A DNA stretch of 64,000 nucleotides from Streptomyces sp. cg36 (GCF_041080675.1 NZ_CP163520.1:3224001-3288000), one strand, 5' to 3'. Shown: positions 1 to 9,389, numbered from the stretch's first letter. The notes: generated from the letters alone by a model not told the origin. Numbers and translations: made by a program.

Positions 1-945
1 CGCGCTGGAGGCGGCCGGGTGGGCCTTGTCGAGGTCCCAGTCGGTGTCGGTGGTCCCGACGATCCAGTGGCGCCCCCAGGGGATCACGAAGAGCACCGAC
101 TTCTCGGTGCGCAGGATCAGCCCGGACGTGGAGTGGATCCGGTCCTTGGGCACCACCAGGTGGATGCCCTTGGAGGCCCGGACGTGGAACTGGCCGCGCT
201 CGCCGACCATCGCCTGGGTGTCGTCGGTCCACACGCCCGTCGCGTTCACGATCTGGCGGGCGCGGATCTCGTACTCCCCGCCGCCCTCCACGTCGCGCAC
301 CCGCGCCCCGACGACGCGCTCGCCCTCGCGCAGGAACCCGGTGACCCGGGCCCGGTTGGCGACCTGTGCCCCGTAACTCGCGGCCGTCCGCACCAAGGTG
401 GCCACGAAGCGGGCGTCGTCCATCTGCGCGTCGTAATACTGCAGGGCTCCGACCAGCGCGTCCTTCTTCAGGCAGGGCGCGACCCGCAGGGCGCTGCGGC
501 GGGTGAGGTGGCGGTGCACCGGAAGCCCTCTGCCGTGGCCGGAGGAGACCGACATCGTGTCGTACAACGCGACGCCCGAGCCCGCGTACCACCGCTCCCA
601 GCCCTTGTGCTGGAGCGGGTAGAGGAACGGGACCGGTTTGACCAGGTGGGGGGCGAGCCGCTCCAGGAGCAGGCCGCGCTCCTTCAGCGCCTCGCGCACC
701 AGCGCGAAGTCCAGCATCTCCAGATAGCGCAGCCCGCCGTGGATCAGCTTGCTGGATCTGCTGGAGGTGCCCGACGCCCAGTCCCGCGCCTCCACGAGAC
801 CGGTCGAGAGGCCGCGGGTGACCGCGTCCAGCGCGGTGCCCGCGCCGACCACCCCGCCGCCGACGACCAGCACGTCGAGCTCGCGCTCGGCCATCGCGGC
901 GAGCGCCTCGGCACGCTGCACCGGTCCCAGTGTCGCTGTCCTCAC
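1..945 (-). CDS. glpD: Glycerol-3-phosphate dehydrogenase (partial, 3' end outside window)
   Basis: Oxidises sn-glycerol 3-phosphate to dihydroxyacetone phosphate with FAD, feeding electrons to the quinone pool at the membrane. The 315 visible codons start at GTG 945, preceded by GGGAGG. They contain the FAD-binding GGGVVGAG motif at residues 29-36, then SSKLIHGGLRYLE and, near the cut, the IVGTTDTDWD segment, all typical of GlpD. The C-terminal part lies left of the window. It is transcribed divergently from the next gene across 219 bp that contain two DnaA-box matches. The family call is firm; which of several Streptomyces GlpD paralogues it is cannot be told here. Confidence 0.93.
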   Translation of the reverse strand, partial: MRTATLGPVQRAEALAAMAERELDVLVVGGGVVGAGTALDAVTRGLSTGLVEARDWASGTSSRSSKLIHGGLRYLEMLDFALVREALKERGLLLERLAPHLVKPVPFLYPLQHKGWERWYAGSGVALYDTMSVSSGHGRGLPVHRHLTRRSALRVAPCLKKDALVGALQYYDAQMDDARFVATLVRTAASYGAQVANRARVTGFLREGERVVGARVRDVEGGGEYEIRARQIVNATGVWTDDTQAMVGERGQFHVRASKGIHLVVPKDRIHSTSGLILRTEKSVLFVIPWGRHWIVGTTDTDWDLDKAHPAASSA

Positions 946-1021
946 GGCTGCCTCCCGTGGATCGGGGTGGTCTGGCTCACAACCTCGATTCTGGACGCGA
1001 CCACCGACATCGGCCACCGCC

Positions 1022-1115
1022 TGTGGACAACACTCGGACAACCCCGGGCCCGCAATACGGCATAACGGTCATATTTACTCCTAGTCTGACATTGCGTCCG
1101 CCCGTTCTGTCCACA
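1022..1115. promoter_or_regulatory. Pair of inverted DnaA-box matches in the glpD/dehydrogenase control region
   Basis: TGTGGACAA at 1022-1030 reads TTGTCCACA on the minus strand, the preferred Streptomyces DnaA box. CTGTCCACA at 1107-1115 matches the looser consensus on the plus strand. An AT-rich patch (about 1052-1092) lies between them, within the promoters of both divergent genes. The matches are seen; DnaA binding is inference. Confidence 0.45.
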
Positions 1116-1164
1116 GGGCTTGCGCACCATGCCCCCTCCGGTTATGGGAAGGACGGTCACCCGC

Positions 1165-2409
1165 ATGCCCGCAGACCTCGCCGTCATCGGACTCGGCCAC
1201 CTCGGCCTGCCCCTCGCCCAGGCCGCGGTCGCCGCGGGCATCGAGACGGTCGGCCACGACACCGACCCCCACGTACTGGCCGAGCTCCGCGCCGGGCGCC
1301 CTCCGGTCGACGGCTCCCTGACCGCGGCCGAGCTGCGCCGGATGCTCGCGGGCGGCTTCCGCGCCGTCACCGACCCGGCCGAACTCGGCCGGGTCCGCAC
1401 CGCCGTGATCTGCGCCCCCACCCCGCCGAACGCCGACCGCACCCCCGACCTCACCGCGGTCGCCGACGCCGCCCGCGTCCTGGCGGCCCGGCTGCGCCCG
1501 CACACCACCGTCATCCTGGAGTCGGCCGCCTACCCCGGCACCACCGAGGACTTCCTGCGCCCGCTGCTCGAAGCGGGCTCGGGGCTGCGGGCCGGGCGTG
1601 ACTTCCACCTCGCCCACTGCCCCGGCCGCCTCGACCCCGGCAACCGCTCGTACGGCTACGCCACCACCACCCGGGTGATCGGCGGACTCACCCCCGCCTG
1701 CACCGAGTCCGCCGCCGCGTTCTACGGCCGTCTCACCGACAAGGTGGTCCGCGCGCGCGGCACTCGCGAGGCGGAGATGACCAAGCTCCTGGAGACCAAC
1801 TACCGCCAGGTCAACATCGCGCTCGTCAACGAGATGGCGGTGCTCTGCCACGACATGGGCGTGGACCTGTGGGACGTGATCCGGTGCGCGGAGACCAAGC
1901 CGTTCGGCTTCCAGCCGTTCCGGCCGGGCCCGGGCGTGGGCGGCCACGGCATCCCGCTCGACCCGACCCCGCTGCCGTACACGGGCCTGCGGATGGTCGG
2001 GCTGGCCCGCGAGATCAACGCGCACATGCCCGGCTACGTCATCCAGCGCTCCACCACGCTCCTGAACGAGCACGGCAAGTCGGCGCGCGGCGCGCGCGTG
2101 CTGCTCCTCGGCGTCACCTACAAGCCCGACCTGGCCGATCTGGAGGGCTCCCCGGCAGCCGAGATCGCCGGGCGACTGCTGGACCTGGGCGCGTCGGTGA
2201 GCTACCACGACCCGTACGTCCCGGACTGGCGGGTGCGCCAGCAGCCCGTCCCGCGCGCGGACTCGCTCTACGAGGCCGCCGCCCACGCCGACCTGACCGT
2301 ACTGCTCCAGCAGCACCGCACGTACGACCTCCAGGGCCTGTCGGTGAAGGCGCAGCTGCTGCTCGACACCCGGGGCGTCACACCGGCGGGCGCCGCGCAC
2401 CGCCTGTAG
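1165..2409 (+). CDS. Nucleotide-sugar dehydrogenase family protein (UDP-glucose/UDP-ManNAc DH-like), catalytic Cys replaced by Gly
   Basis: A 414-aa protein with the N-terminal Rossmann motif GLGHLGLP at residues 9-16, the central conserved block with KLLETNYRQVNIALVNE, and a C-terminal UDP-binding domain (GVTYKPDLADLEGSPA). Family members oxidise UDP-sugars to uronic acids in two NAD-dependent steps through a cysteine thioester. In the usual GGxC loop this protein reads GVGGHGIPLDP, so the cysteine position is Gly262. ATG 1165 was chosen because GGAAGGA lies upstream and the 15 preceding codons look non-coding. It may perform only a partial reaction or have a different substrate. It stands alone, divergent from glpD. 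Confidence 0.82.
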   Translation: MPADLAVIGLGHLGLPLAQAAVAAGIETVGHDTDPHVLAELRAGRPPVDGSLTAAELRRMLAGGFRAVTDPAELGRVRTAVICAPTPPNADRTPDLTAVADAARVLAARLRPHTTVILESAAYPGTTEDFLRPLLEAGSGLRAGRDFHLAHCPGRLDPGNRSYGYATTTRVIGGLTPACTESAAAFYGRLTDKVVRARGTREAEMTKLLETNYRQVNIALVNEMAVLCHDMGVDLWDVIRCAETKPFGFQPFRPGPGVGGHGIPLDPTPLPYTGLRMVGLAREINAHMPGYVIQRSTTLLNEHGKSARGARVLLLGVTYKPDLADLEGSPAAEIAGRLLDLGASVSYHDPYVPDWRVRQQPVPRADSLYEAAAHADLTVLLQQHRTYDLQGLSVKAQLLLDTRGVTPAGAAHRL

Positions 2410-2566
2410 CCGCCCGGCGGGCCGCCGCCGCGACCCCCGTGCCGCCCGCAGCCGCACGGCCGGGGCCCGCCGAAATCCCCGTGGCGCACCGCCCACGCAC
2501 TGTTACTCTTCGGGTCGCTCGATCGCACAGCCGTGCGCTTTTCCATCACCTCGGGGGGATCCGTAG

Positions 2567-3049
2567 ATGAGCCAGTCCTTTCCACCGCCGCAGCAGCAGC
2601 CCGGCTTCCCGGGCTTCGTCCCGGCCCCGCCGCCGGCTCCGGCCCGTGACAACTTCACGGGCGGGCTGATCGCCGCGCTCCTCGCGGCGGTGGTCTGCGC
2701 GGGCGTGTACGGCGCGATCGTCGGCGCCACCCGGCACGAGATCGGCTACGCGGCCGTGGCGGTCGGATTCGGCATCGGCTGGGTCTCCGGCAAGGTCGGC
2801 GGGCGCAACCCCGCCCTGCCCGTGCTGAGCGCCGTCCTCGCCCTCGGCTCCGTCTACGCGGGCCAGCTGGTCGGCGAGGCGATCCTGGCCGCCAAGGAGC
2901 TCCCGCTCAGCGCCACGGACCTCCTGATCGACCACTTCGACGTGGTCAACGAGATCTGGAAGGCCGACTCGGACTTCATGACGTTCTTCTTCTTCGCGAT
3001 CGCCGCCGTCGCGGCGTTCTCCGGCAGCAAGAAGGGCGCCGCCGCCTGA
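2567..3049 (+). CDS. Small integral membrane protein, unknown function
   Basis: A 160-aa protein not recognised as a named family. The first about 30 residues are Pro/Gln-rich (PPPQQQPGFPGF), as in many Streptomyces membrane proteins. About four hydrophobic segments follow (roughly residues 33-50, 60-77, 84-110 and 138-152), with an acidic loop (DHFDVVNEIWKADSD) before a FFFF-containing last helix. A strong GGGGGGAT ribosome binding site precedes ATG 2567. It is a single-gene unit ending in a long palindrome shared with convergent guaB3. Function unknown. Confidence 0.75.
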   Translation: MSQSFPPPQQQPGFPGFVPAPPPAPARDNFTGGLIAALLAAVVCAGVYGAIVGATRHEIGYAAVAVGFGIGWVSGKVGGRNPALPVLSAVLALGSVYAGQLVGEAILAAKELPLSATDLLIDHFDVVNEIWKADSDFMTFFFFAIAAVAAFSGSKKGAAA

Positions 3050-3077
3050 CAGCTGTCCCCACGCGCGCGGGGACACG

Positions 3078-3115
3078 GAAGGGGCCCGGACCGTTCGAAC
3101 GGTCCGGGCCCCTTC
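3078..3115. terminator. Perfect 38-bp palindromic bidirectional terminator
   Basis: Two uninterrupted 19-bp complementary arms (3078-3096 and 3097-3115) are centred on TTCGAA between two convergent genes. The arms begin GAAGGGGCCCGG. There is no long U-tract, as is usual in Streptomyces. Confidence 0.85.
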
Positions 3116-3138
3116 ACGTACGTACTACGTACGTACGT
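3116..3138. repeat. ACGT tetranucleotide tract forming a second palindrome
   Basis: ACGTACGTA at 3116-3124 is mirrored by TACGTACGT at 3126-3134 around a single C, and ACGT continues to 3138. It adjoins the terminator palindrome and lies just before the guaB3 stop codon. Confidence 0.7.
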
Positions 3139-3146
3139 GACTGTCG

Positions 3147-4271
3147 TCAGCGCTTGTGCTGCGCGTCCGCGACGGTCACCTCGACGCGCTGGAACTCCTT
3201 GAGCTCGCTGTAGCCGGTGGTGGCCATCGAGCGGCGCAGGGCGCCGAAGAAGTTCATCGACCCGTCCGGGATGTGCGACGGGCCGGTGAGGATCTCCTCG
3301 GTGGTGCCCACGATGCCCAGGTCGACCAGCTTGCCGCGCGGCACGTCCTCGTGGACGGCCTCCATGCCCCAGTGGTGGCCCTTGCCGGGCGCGTCCGTGG
3401 CACGGGCCAGCGGGGAGCCCATCATGACCGCGTCCGCGCCGCAGGCGATCGCCTTGGGCAGGTCGCCGGACCAGCCCACGCCGCCGTCCGCGATGACGTG
3501 GACGTACCGGCCGCCGGACTCGTCCATGTAGTCGCGGCGGGCCGCGGCCACGTCGGCGACGGCGGTGGCCATCGGGACCTGGATGCCCAGCACGTTGCGG
3601 GTGGTGTGCGCGGCGCCGCCGCCGAAGCCCACCAGGACGCCGGCCGCGCCGGTGCGCATCAGGTGCAGGGCCGCGGTGTAGGTGGCGCAGCCGCCGACGA
3701 TCACCGGGACGTCCAGCTCGTAGATGAACTGCTTGAGGTTGAGCGGCTCGGCCGCACCCGAGACGTGCTCCGCCGAGACGGTGGTGCCGCGGATGACGAA
3801 GATGTCGACGCCCGCGTCCACGACGGCCTTGGAGAACTGGGCGGTGCGCTGCGGCGAGAGGGCGGCGGCGGTGACCACACCGGAGTCGCGCACCTCCTTG
3901 ATGCGCTGTCCGATCAGCTCTTCCTTGATCGGGGCCGCGTAGATCTCCTGGAGGCGGCGGGTCGCGGTGGCCTCGTCCAGCTCGTCGATCTCGTCGAGCA
4001 GCGGCTGCGGGTCCTCGTAGCGGGTCCACAGGCCCTCGAGGTTCAGCACGCCCAGGCCGCCGAGCTCACCGATGCGGATCGCGGTCTGCGGCGACACGAC
4101 GGAGTCCATCGGGGCGGCCAGGAACGGCAGCTCGAACCGGTAGGCGTCGATCTGCCAGGCGATCGAGACCTCCTTCGGGTCCCGGGTGCGCCGGCTCGGG
4201 ACGATGGCGATGTCGTCGAACGCGTACGCCCTGCGGCCGCGCTTGCCGCGCCCGATCTCGATCTCAGTCAC
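3147..4271 (-). CDS. guaB3: GuaB3-type IMP dehydrogenase-related protein, catalytic Cys replaced by His
   Basis: A 374-aa TIM-barrel protein of the IMPDH/GMP reductase superfamily without the CBS (Bateman) insert of true GuaB. Barrel motifs are visible: LAAPMDSVVS at 52-61, IVGGCATYTA at 191-200, and IADGGVGWSGDLPKAIACGADAVMMGSPL. In the active-site loop, where GuaB reads GSICTTR, this protein reads GAAHTTR, so the nucleophilic cysteine is His222. It starts at GTG 4271 with GAGGGAAAGG upstream and lies directly downstream of guaB in the same direction, separated by a hairpin. A role in guanine nucleotide balance is inferred from family and context; normal IMPDH chemistry is doubtful with this residue. 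Confidence 0.88.
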   Translation of the reverse strand: MTEIEIGRGKRGRRAYAFDDIAIVPSRRTRDPKEVSIAWQIDAYRFELPFLAAPMDSVVSPQTAIRIGELGGLGVLNLEGLWTRYEDPQPLLDEIDELDEATATRRLQEIYAAPIKEELIGQRIKEVRDSGVVTAAALSPQRTAQFSKAVVDAGVDIFVIRGTTVSAEHVSGAAEPLNLKQFIYELDVPVIVGGCATYTAALHLMRTGAAGVLVGFGGGAAHTTRNVLGIQVPMATAVADVAAARRDYMDESGGRYVHVIADGGVGWSGDLPKAIACGADAVMMGSPLARATDAPGKGHHWGMEAVHEDVPRGKLVDLGIVGTTEEILTGPSHIPDGSMNFFGALRRSMATTGYSELKEFQRVEVTVADAQHKR

Positions 4272-4312
4272 GTTGTGTGGGCCTTTCCCTCTACGTCTGC
4301 CGTCCCAGTATC

Positions 4313-4338
4313 CCCGACATACGTGTGCCCGACATACG
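4313..4338. repeat. Direct repeat CCCGACATACG x2 upstream of guaB3
   Basis: CCCGACATACG occurs at 4313-4323 and 4328-4338, a 15-bp period, in the region immediately upstream of guaB3. It is a possible regulator-binding repeat; no known motif was recognised. Confidence 0.5.
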
Positions 4339-4340
4339 GG

Positions 4341-4374
4341 CGAGGGGCGGCCCCCTGTACGGGACCGCCCCTCG
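4341..4374 (-). terminator. Terminator hairpin downstream of guaB
   Basis: CGAGGGGCGG (4341-4350) pairs with CCGCCCCTCG (4365-4374) around a 14-nt loop, 48 bp after the guaB stop codon. Confidence 0.7.
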
Positions 4375-4422
4375 GCTTCGGCTACGCGCGCGTGGACGGG
4401 CCCGCCGCCCGCGCCCCGTGCG

Positions 4423-6132
<1,710 letters not shown>

Positions 6133-6708
6133 TCACTGTTCGGCCAGGGCCCGCAGACGGCTCAGGGCGCGGTGCTGGGCGACCCGGACGGCACCCGGGG
6201 ACATGCCGAGCATCTGCCCGGTCTCCTCCGCCGTGAGGCCGACCGCCACCCGCAGCACCAGCAGCTCGCGCTGGTTCTCCGGGAGGTTGGCGAGGAGCTT
6301 CTTGGCCCACTCGGCGTCGCTGCTGAGCAGCGCGCGCTCCTCGGGGCCCAGCGAGTCGTCCGGCCGCTCGGGCATCTCGTCGGAGGGCACCGCCGTGGAG
6401 CCGGGATGGCGCATGGCGGCCCGCTGGAGGTCGGCGACCTTGTGCGAGGCGATGGCGAAGACGAACGCCTCGAAGGGTCTGCCGGTGTCCCGGTAGCGCG
6501 GCAGCGCCATCAGGACGGCGACACAGACCTCCTGCGCGAGGTCCTCCACGAAGTGGCGCGCGTCACCCGGCAGACGGTTCAGCCGGGTGCGGCAGTAGCG
6601 CAGCGCGAGCGGATGGACATGGGCCAGCAGGTCATGCGTGGCCTGTTCGTCGCCGTCGACGGCACGGTGAACGAGCGCACCGATCACCGTTGGCTCGTCA
6701 TCGCGCAT
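6133..6708 (-). CDS. shbA: ECF RNA polymerase sigma factor, ShbA-like
   Basis: A 191-aa ECF sigma factor. Region 2 ([24 protein letters not shown], cut here by description) and region 4 ([24 protein letters not shown] followed by [19 protein letters not shown]) are clear. Sequence and position between guaB and bldM match ShbA, reported in Streptomyces to drive transcription of hrdB, the principal sigma gene. ATG 6708 is preferred: the in-frame extension to ATG 6798 has relaxed third positions unlike coding DNA. However, 6798 has the better ribosome binding site (GGGAGGGG and AGGAG), so a 221-aa form is possible. No anti-sigma gene is adjacent. Confidence 0.88.
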   Translation of the reverse strand: MRDDEPTVIGALVHRAVDGDEQATHDLLAHVHPLALRYCRTRLNRLPGDARHFVEDLAQEVCVAVLMALPRYRDTGRPFEAFVFAIASHKVADLQRAAMRHPGSTAVPSDEMPERPDDSLGPEERALLSSDAEWAKKLLANLPENQRELLVLRVAVGLTAEETGQMLGMSPGAVRVAQHRALSRLRALAEQ

Positions 6709-6913
6709 CGGTCCATGGTGCCCCGGCGTCGCAGAATCCGTGGCACCGCGTCCATAGTTGTGCACCGAAGCGTTATGAGCAGGTGCGCCGGACGTCATCT
6801 CCTGCGCCCTCCCCTCCCGCTCGACCGACTCGTCCCCGAGGAACTCCACACCTTCAAGGATGCGGCATCGCGCGCGAAGCGTCACACGCCGCTCCACCGA
6901 GCGGGGGGACGGA

Positions 6914-6936
6914 CCCGTCCGTCGACGACGGACGGG
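6914..6936 (-). terminator. Terminator hairpin downstream of bldM
   Basis: CCCGTCCGTC (6914-6923) and GACGGACGGG (6927-6936) form a perfect 10-bp stem with a 3-nt loop, 27 bp beyond the bldM stop and upstream of shbA. Confidence 0.75.
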
Positions 6937-6963
6937 GATCCGGCCGGCCGCGCCGCCGCCCGG

Positions 6964-7575
6964 TCAGCGCACCAGGCCCCAACGGAAACCGAGCGCCACC
7001 GCGTGCGCCCGGTCCGAGGCGCCGAGCTTCTTGAAGAGCCGCCTGGCGTGGGTCTTCACGGTGTCCTCCGAGAGGAAGAGCTCGCGCCCGATCTCCGCGT
7101 TGGACCGGCCGTGGCTCATGCCTTCGAGCACCTGGATCTCGCGCGCGGTGAGCGTGGGCGCCGCGCCCATCTCCGCCGAACGCAGTCTGCGCGGGGCGAG
7201 GCGCCAGGTCGGGTCGGCCAGCGCCTGGGTCACCGTGGCGCGCAGCTCCGCGCGCGAGGCGTCCTTGTGCAGATAGCCGCGCGCCCCGGCGGCCACCGCG
7301 AGCGCCACTCCGTCGAGGTCCTCGGCGACCGTCAGCATGATGATGCGGGCGCCGGGGTCGGCGGACAGCAGCCGCCGCACGGTCTCCACGCCGCCCAGTC
7401 CGGGCATGCGTACGTCCATCAGAATCAGGTCCGAGCGGTCGGCGCCCCAGCGGCGGAGGACTTCCTCGCCGTTGGCCGCAGTCGTCACACGCTCGACGCC
7501 GGGCACGGTCGCGACCGCGCGGCGGAGCGCCTCTCGGGCAAGCGGGGAGTCGTCGCAGACGAGGACGGATGTCAT
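6964..7575 (-). CDS. bldM: Developmental response regulator BldM
   Basis: A 203-aa NarL/LuxR-type response regulator, recognised over its whole length as BldM, which controls aerial growth and sporulation genes alone or as a heterodimer with WhiI. The receiver domain (residues 1-120) carries CDDSPLAREALRRAV and Asp54 in LILMDVRMPG; published work reports that this Asp is not needed for function. The LuxR helix-turn-helix spans about 140-200 (LTAREIQVLEGMSHGRSNAE). ATG 7575 has GGAGGG seven bases upstream. In other Streptomyces bldM transcription depends on sigma-BldN; CGTAACC on the minus strand at 7627-7621 is a possible part of such a promoter, but no convincing -10 was seen. Confidence 0.97.
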   Translation of the reverse strand: MTSVLVCDDSPLAREALRRAVATVPGVERVTTAANGEEVLRRWGADRSDLILMDVRMPGLGGVETVRRLLSADPGARIIMLTVAEDLDGVALAVAAGARGYLHKDASRAELRATVTQALADPTWRLAPRRLRSAEMGAAPTLTAREIQVLEGMSHGRSNAEIGRELFLSEDTVKTHARRLFKKLGASDRAHAVALGFRWGLVR

Positions 7576-7982
7576 GGCCGCCCTCCGCAGCTGATGCGCG
7601 TCACCTTGAGCCTCCAGGCTGGTTACGTATCGTCACCTGTGCGATTGACGCTCTCGGACACCTGCCCGAGCGCTTGTTCTTTCAACCGCTCCGCACTCTC
7701 AACGACGGTCACTCGAAAGAGTTACGGGTCGGACGGGCGCCTTCGGCACTCTACGTGAGGAACCGTGTGCGCCGGGCGCGCATCGCGGGTCACCCGTCGT
7801 TCGCTTGGAGGTATGCCCCATTTAGCGGCTTTTCTTCCCTTTTCCTGGTGTCTGTGGCTAGATTCGCAATGAGTCATATTTACATCTACTTACACCGTAG
7901 ATGTACGTTCGTCGGTACACCCCAGTGATCCGGGGTACCCGGCCCACCCGCCTTCAGGCACGGCTTCAAGGGGACATGAGCA
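7576..7982. promoter_or_regulatory. Divergent bldM/whiD control region
   Basis: 407 bp without a gene. The half nearest whiD is unusually AT-rich for this genome (about 7800-7905) and holds the 9-bp-arm inverted repeat at 7881-7905 and a TAGATT at 7859-7864 that fits a -10 for whiD. CGGGT-C-ACCCG at 7786-7796 is a short palindrome containing TCACCCG, resembling a half-site reported for BldM-type targets (inference). GGGTACCC at 7933-7940 is a further short palindrome. Confidence 0.6.
7881..7905. promoter_or_regulatory. Inverted repeat, candidate operator upstream of whiD
   Basis: TACATCTAC (7881-7889) and GTAGATGTA (7897-7905) are perfect complements separated by TTACACC. The repeat is centred 90 bp before whiD ATG and about 30 bp after a -10-like TAGATT, so it could be an operator or a leader hairpin. 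Confidence 0.55.
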
Positions 7983-8306
7983 ATGGCAGATTTCTCCCGC
8001 CTTCCCGGACCGAACGCCGATCTGTGGGACTGGCAGCTCCTCGCCGCGTGCCGCGGAGTCGACAGCTCCCTCTTCTTCCACCCGGAGGGCGAACGCGGCG
8101 CGGCCAGGAGTGCGCGCGAGAACTCGGCGAAAGAGGTGTGCATGCGCTGCCCGGTGCGCGCCCAGTGCGCGGCCCACGCGCTGGCGGTCCGCGAGCCCTA
8201 CGGCGTGTGGGGCGGACTCACGGAGGACGAGCGCGAGGAGCTGATGGGCCGGGCGCGCAACCGGCTGGTCACCGCCGCGGCCTCGGCCGACGGGGGCCAC
8301 GGCTAG
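7983..8306 (+). CDS. whiD: WhiB-family sporulation protein WhiD
   Basis: A 107-aa [4Fe-4S] Wbl protein required in Streptomyces for spore maturation. The four cluster ligands are Cys23 (LLAACRG), Cys53 and Cys56 (EVCMRCP) and Cys62 (RAQCAAHA). The GVWGG turn follows at 74-78, then a basic C-terminal helix (LMGRARNRL). Wbl proteins act by binding region 4 of the principal sigma factor. ATG 7983 has AAGGGGAC upstream. Divergence from bldM and sequence identity over the conserved core support whiD rather than another wbl. Confidence 0.96.
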   Translation: MADFSRLPGPNADLWDWQLLAACRGVDSSLFFHPEGERGAARSARENSAKEVCMRCPVRAQCAAHALAVREPYGVWGGLTEDEREELMGRARNRLVTAAASADGGHG

Positions 8307-8340
8307 CGGCCGGAGGGCACACCTTTCGCAGAAACGTTCC

Positions 8341-8356
8341 TGCGCCGTTTGGCGCA
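8341..8356 (+). terminator. Weak hairpin after whiD
   Basis: TGCGCC (8341-8346) and GGCGCA (8351-8356) form a 6-bp stem with a GTTT loop, 35 bp after whiD. The remaining bases up to the convergent LysR gene (8486) show no coding sequence. Confidence 0.4.
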
Positions 8357-8485
8357 CAGGAGCGCGGGCCGGGCCGCGCCGCACGCGGGTGCGCGGCGCC
8401 ACGGCCACGCGCGCGTGCCACGAGCCGGGCGCGGGTCGACGGCGACAGCGGCGCGGCCCCGGCTCACCGGCCGCGGGCCCGCCGC

Positions 8486-9382
8486 TCAGGTGCGGGCCGC
8501 GGCCCCGGCCAGCTGGTCGAGGGTGGCCGCGACGGCCGGGACCCGGGCCAGGTCGGGCAGGGTGAGCGCGACGATCTCGCGCTCCACGGCGGGCTCCACC
8601 GCGACGGTGCGGGCGCCCTTGGGCCGGACCGAGGAGATGGCCAGCTCGGGCAGGACCGCGACCCCGAGCCCCGCCCCGACCAGGCCGATCACCGCCGGGT
8701 AGTCGTCGGTGGCGAAGTCGATGCGCGGGGTGAAGCCGGACCGCTCGCACACCTCGACCAGTTGGCGGCGGCAGCGCGGGCAGCCCGCGATCCACGGCTC
8801 CTCGGCGAGGTCGCGGATGTCGACGGTGCCGCCCCCGGCCAGCCGGTGGCCCTCGGGGACCAGCCCGACCAGGCGGTCCATCAGCACCGGCCGGACCACT
8901 AGGTCGTCCCACTCCTCCGCGGTCGCCGCCCCGTACCGGAAGGCGAGCGCGATGTCGCAGTCGCCCTCGCGCAGCATCTCCACCGAGCGCGGCGGCTCGG
9001 CCTCGACCAGGGAGACCCGGGTGCCCGGGTGGGCGGCGCGCAGCGCGGCCAGCGCGCTGGGGACCAGGGTGGAGGAGCCGCTGGGGAAGGAGACCAGCCG
9101 GACCCGGCCCGCGCGCAGGCCCGCGATGGCCGCGACCTCCTCCTCGGCGGCGGTGAGCCCGGCCAGGATGCCGGAGGCGTGCCGCACCAGGACCTCGCCC
9201 GCCTGGGTGAGCCGGGTCTCGCGGCCGGTGCGGATCAGCAGCGGGGTGCCCGCCGAGGACTCCAGGGCCTTCATCTGCTGGCTGACCGCGGGCTGGGTGC
9301 AGCCGAGCTCGCGCGCGGCGGCCGAGAAGGAGCCGGTGGCGGCGACGGCGCGCAGGACGCGGAGGTGGCGGGCTTCGATCAC
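8486..9382 (-). CDS. LysR-family transcriptional regulator
   Basis: A 298-aa LysR-type protein. The winged helix-turn-helix occupies residues 1-60 (MIEARHLRVLRAVAATGS, AARELGCTQPAVSQQMKALE). A two-lobed inducer-binding domain follows from about 90 (GRVRLVSFPSGSSTLVPSAL). A cysteine cluster, AGCPRCRRQL, sits in the effector domain near residue 200 and could make it redox- or metal-responsive (inference). It is divergent from the MOSC gene, which is its most likely target, over an 81-bp gap with two short inverted repeats. The effector is unknown. Confidence 0.88.
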   Translation of the reverse strand: MIEARHLRVLRAVAATGSFSAAARELGCTQPAVSQQMKALESSAGTPLLIRTGRETRLTQAGEVLVRHASGILAGLTAAEEEVAAIAGLRAGRVRLVSFPSGSSTLVPSALAALRAAHPGTRVSLVEAEPPRSVEMLREGDCDIALAFRYGAATAEEWDDLVVRPVLMDRLVGLVPEGHRLAGGGTVDIRDLAEEPWIAGCPRCRRQLVEVCERSGFTPRIDFATDDYPAVIGLVGAGLGVAVLPELAISSVRPKGARTVAVEPAVEREIVALTLPDLARVPAVAATLDQLAGAAART

Positions 9383-9389
9383 CCCCCGA

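Noticed and set aside
19..1065. Long plus-strand reading frame opposite glpD
   Set aside because: Shadow frame; the minus-strand translation is clearly GlpD. The same applies to most long frames opposite real genes in this GC-rich DNA.
6709..6897. N-terminal extension of ShbA to 6897
   Set aside because: Relaxed third positions and no similarity to sigma factors; at most the ATG at 6798 is plausible.
7621..7627. Full sigma-BldN promoter for bldM
   Set aside because: CGTAACC is present on the minus strand, but no matching -10 element at the expected distance could be read, so no promoter feature is claimed.
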